From: RPQJ01 sp963744735
Lineage (GTDB): Bacteria > Pseudomonadota > Gammaproteobacteria > Steroidobacterales > Steroidobacteraceae
Direction: 5' to 3'
Assembly (NCBI GenBank): GCA_963744735.1
Contig: CAVUVH010000003.1
Coordinates: 53,103 to 117,102, forward strand
Length of the DNA stretch: 64,000 bases
In this document: one piece after another, positions 63,670 to 64,000 of the stretch
Layout of the letters: the number at the start of each line of letters is the position of its first letter
How positions within the stretch are numbered: the stretch's first letter is position 1
Program-made: the position numbers and the translations under genes
Notes under the pieces: model-generated
The model's input: the letters and a program-made list of their open reading frames with translations, nothing else
Databases searched by the model: none
Told to the model about the DNA's origin: nothing

Positions 63670-64000
63670 ATGAATCCCGCCTCCATCACCCGGCTCGATC
63701 TCGTCCTGGCGGCGCCCGAGATGTTCGTGCTCGCAGCGACCTGCGTCATCCTGGTCGGCGACCTGTTCCTGACCGACCGCACGCGCTGGGTCACCTTCGC
63801 GCTGTCGCTGTTCACGCTGGCCGGCGCCGCGTGGCTGACCGCGGTCACGGGCTTCCCGGAGCGCACGGTGGGCTGGCACGGCACCTACGTGGCCGACCCC
63901 CTGTCGGGCCTGCTGAAGATCGTGGCTTACGGCGCGGTGGCGGTGGCGTTCCTGTACGGCCACGCCTACCTGCAGACGCGCAGGATCCTCAAGGGCGAGT
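63670..64000 (+). CDS. nuoN: NADH-quinone oxidoreductase subunit N (partial, cut by window end)
   Basis: The first 110 codons are present. The N-terminus MNPASITRLDLVLAAPEMFV with helices VLAATCVILVGDLFL and WVTFALSLFTLAGAAWLTAV, then VADPLSGLLKIVAYGAVAVA, matches NuoN. It lies two bases after nuoM in the conserved final position of the operon. Confidence 0.93.
   Translation, partial: MNPASITRLDLVLAAPEMFVLAATCVILVGDLFLTDRTRWVTFALSLFTLAGAAWLTAVTGFPERTVGWHGTYVADPLSGLLKIVAYGAVAVAFLYGHAYLQTRRILKGE

Overview
The window is one stretch of GC-rich bacterial chromosome (coding third positions are almost all G or C) from a gammaproteobacterium. The gene order smpB-ssrA / ratA-rnfH / bamE / fur / recN-nadK / hrcA-grpE-dnaK-dnaJ-dapB-carA-carB-greA / yhbY / rlmE-ftsH-folP-glmM-tpiA-secG-tRNA-Leu-nuoA..N, separate nuoC and nuoD genes, and the tmRNA tag ANDDNYALAA point to the Xanthomonadales / Nevskiales / Steroidobacter side of the class. 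That placement is inference; no ribosomal RNA is present to confirm it.

Layout. (1) 1-1.1 kb: two unidentified plus-strand genes, the first cut by the window edge. (2) 1.1-8.7 kb, minus strand: an efflux operon (lipoprotein adaptor plus two RND permeases) behind a promoter that overlaps a palindromic operator. (3) 8.7-18.7 kb: the periplasmic protease Prc, three small unknown genes, a translationally coupled plus-strand run (Gfo/Idh/MocA oxidoreductase, FMN-dependent 2-hydroxyacid dehydrogenase, SulP transporter, quinone reductase) and a convergent ABC-F ATPase. (4) 18.8-27.1 kb, the most accessory-looking part: a secreted GloVer-repeat protein carrying a duplicated carbohydrate-binding-like domain and a GlyGly-CTERM-like tail, an orphan molybdopterin oxidoreductase, an outer-membrane beta-barrel candidate, a CPXCG protein, a badly broken AI-2E/PerM transporter with a B12-binding-like C-terminus, and a CsbD protein with a histone-H1-like tail. 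(5) 27.2-33.8 kb: tmRNA and its partner SmpB, RatA/RnfH, BamE, Fur, RecN, NAD kinase and HrcA. (6) 33.9-43.4 kb: the grpE-dnaK-dnaJ chaperone set with a sigma-32-like promoter and a hairpin between dnaK and dnaJ, then dapB and carAB. (7) 43.4-50.7 kb: greA, yhbY, rlmE, ftsH, folP, glmM, tpiA, secG and tRNA-Leu(GAG). (8) 50.8-64 kb: the complex I operon nuoA to nuoN, with nuoN cut by the window end.

Two patterns run across the window. First, at least 16 genes, including dnaK, dnaJ, carB, glmM, nadK and nuoG, are interrupted by reading-frame shifts. Outside the AI-2E gene, nearly all equal one extra base with intact homology on both sides. This most likely reflects insertion errors in the assembly, so the affected genes are annotated across their full homologous span. 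Second, a G-rich heptad repeat (GGGGATA / GGGACTA / GGGGCTA) occurs at four gene boundaries, often as a G-rich arm facing a C-rich arm. It supplies stop codons for qor and smpB and occupies the ribosome-binding position of yhbY, rlmE and folP. A separate palindromic repeat (hairpin CTCTCCCGC / GCGGGAGAG with GGGTGAGGG flanks) occurs three times, once inside nuoC.
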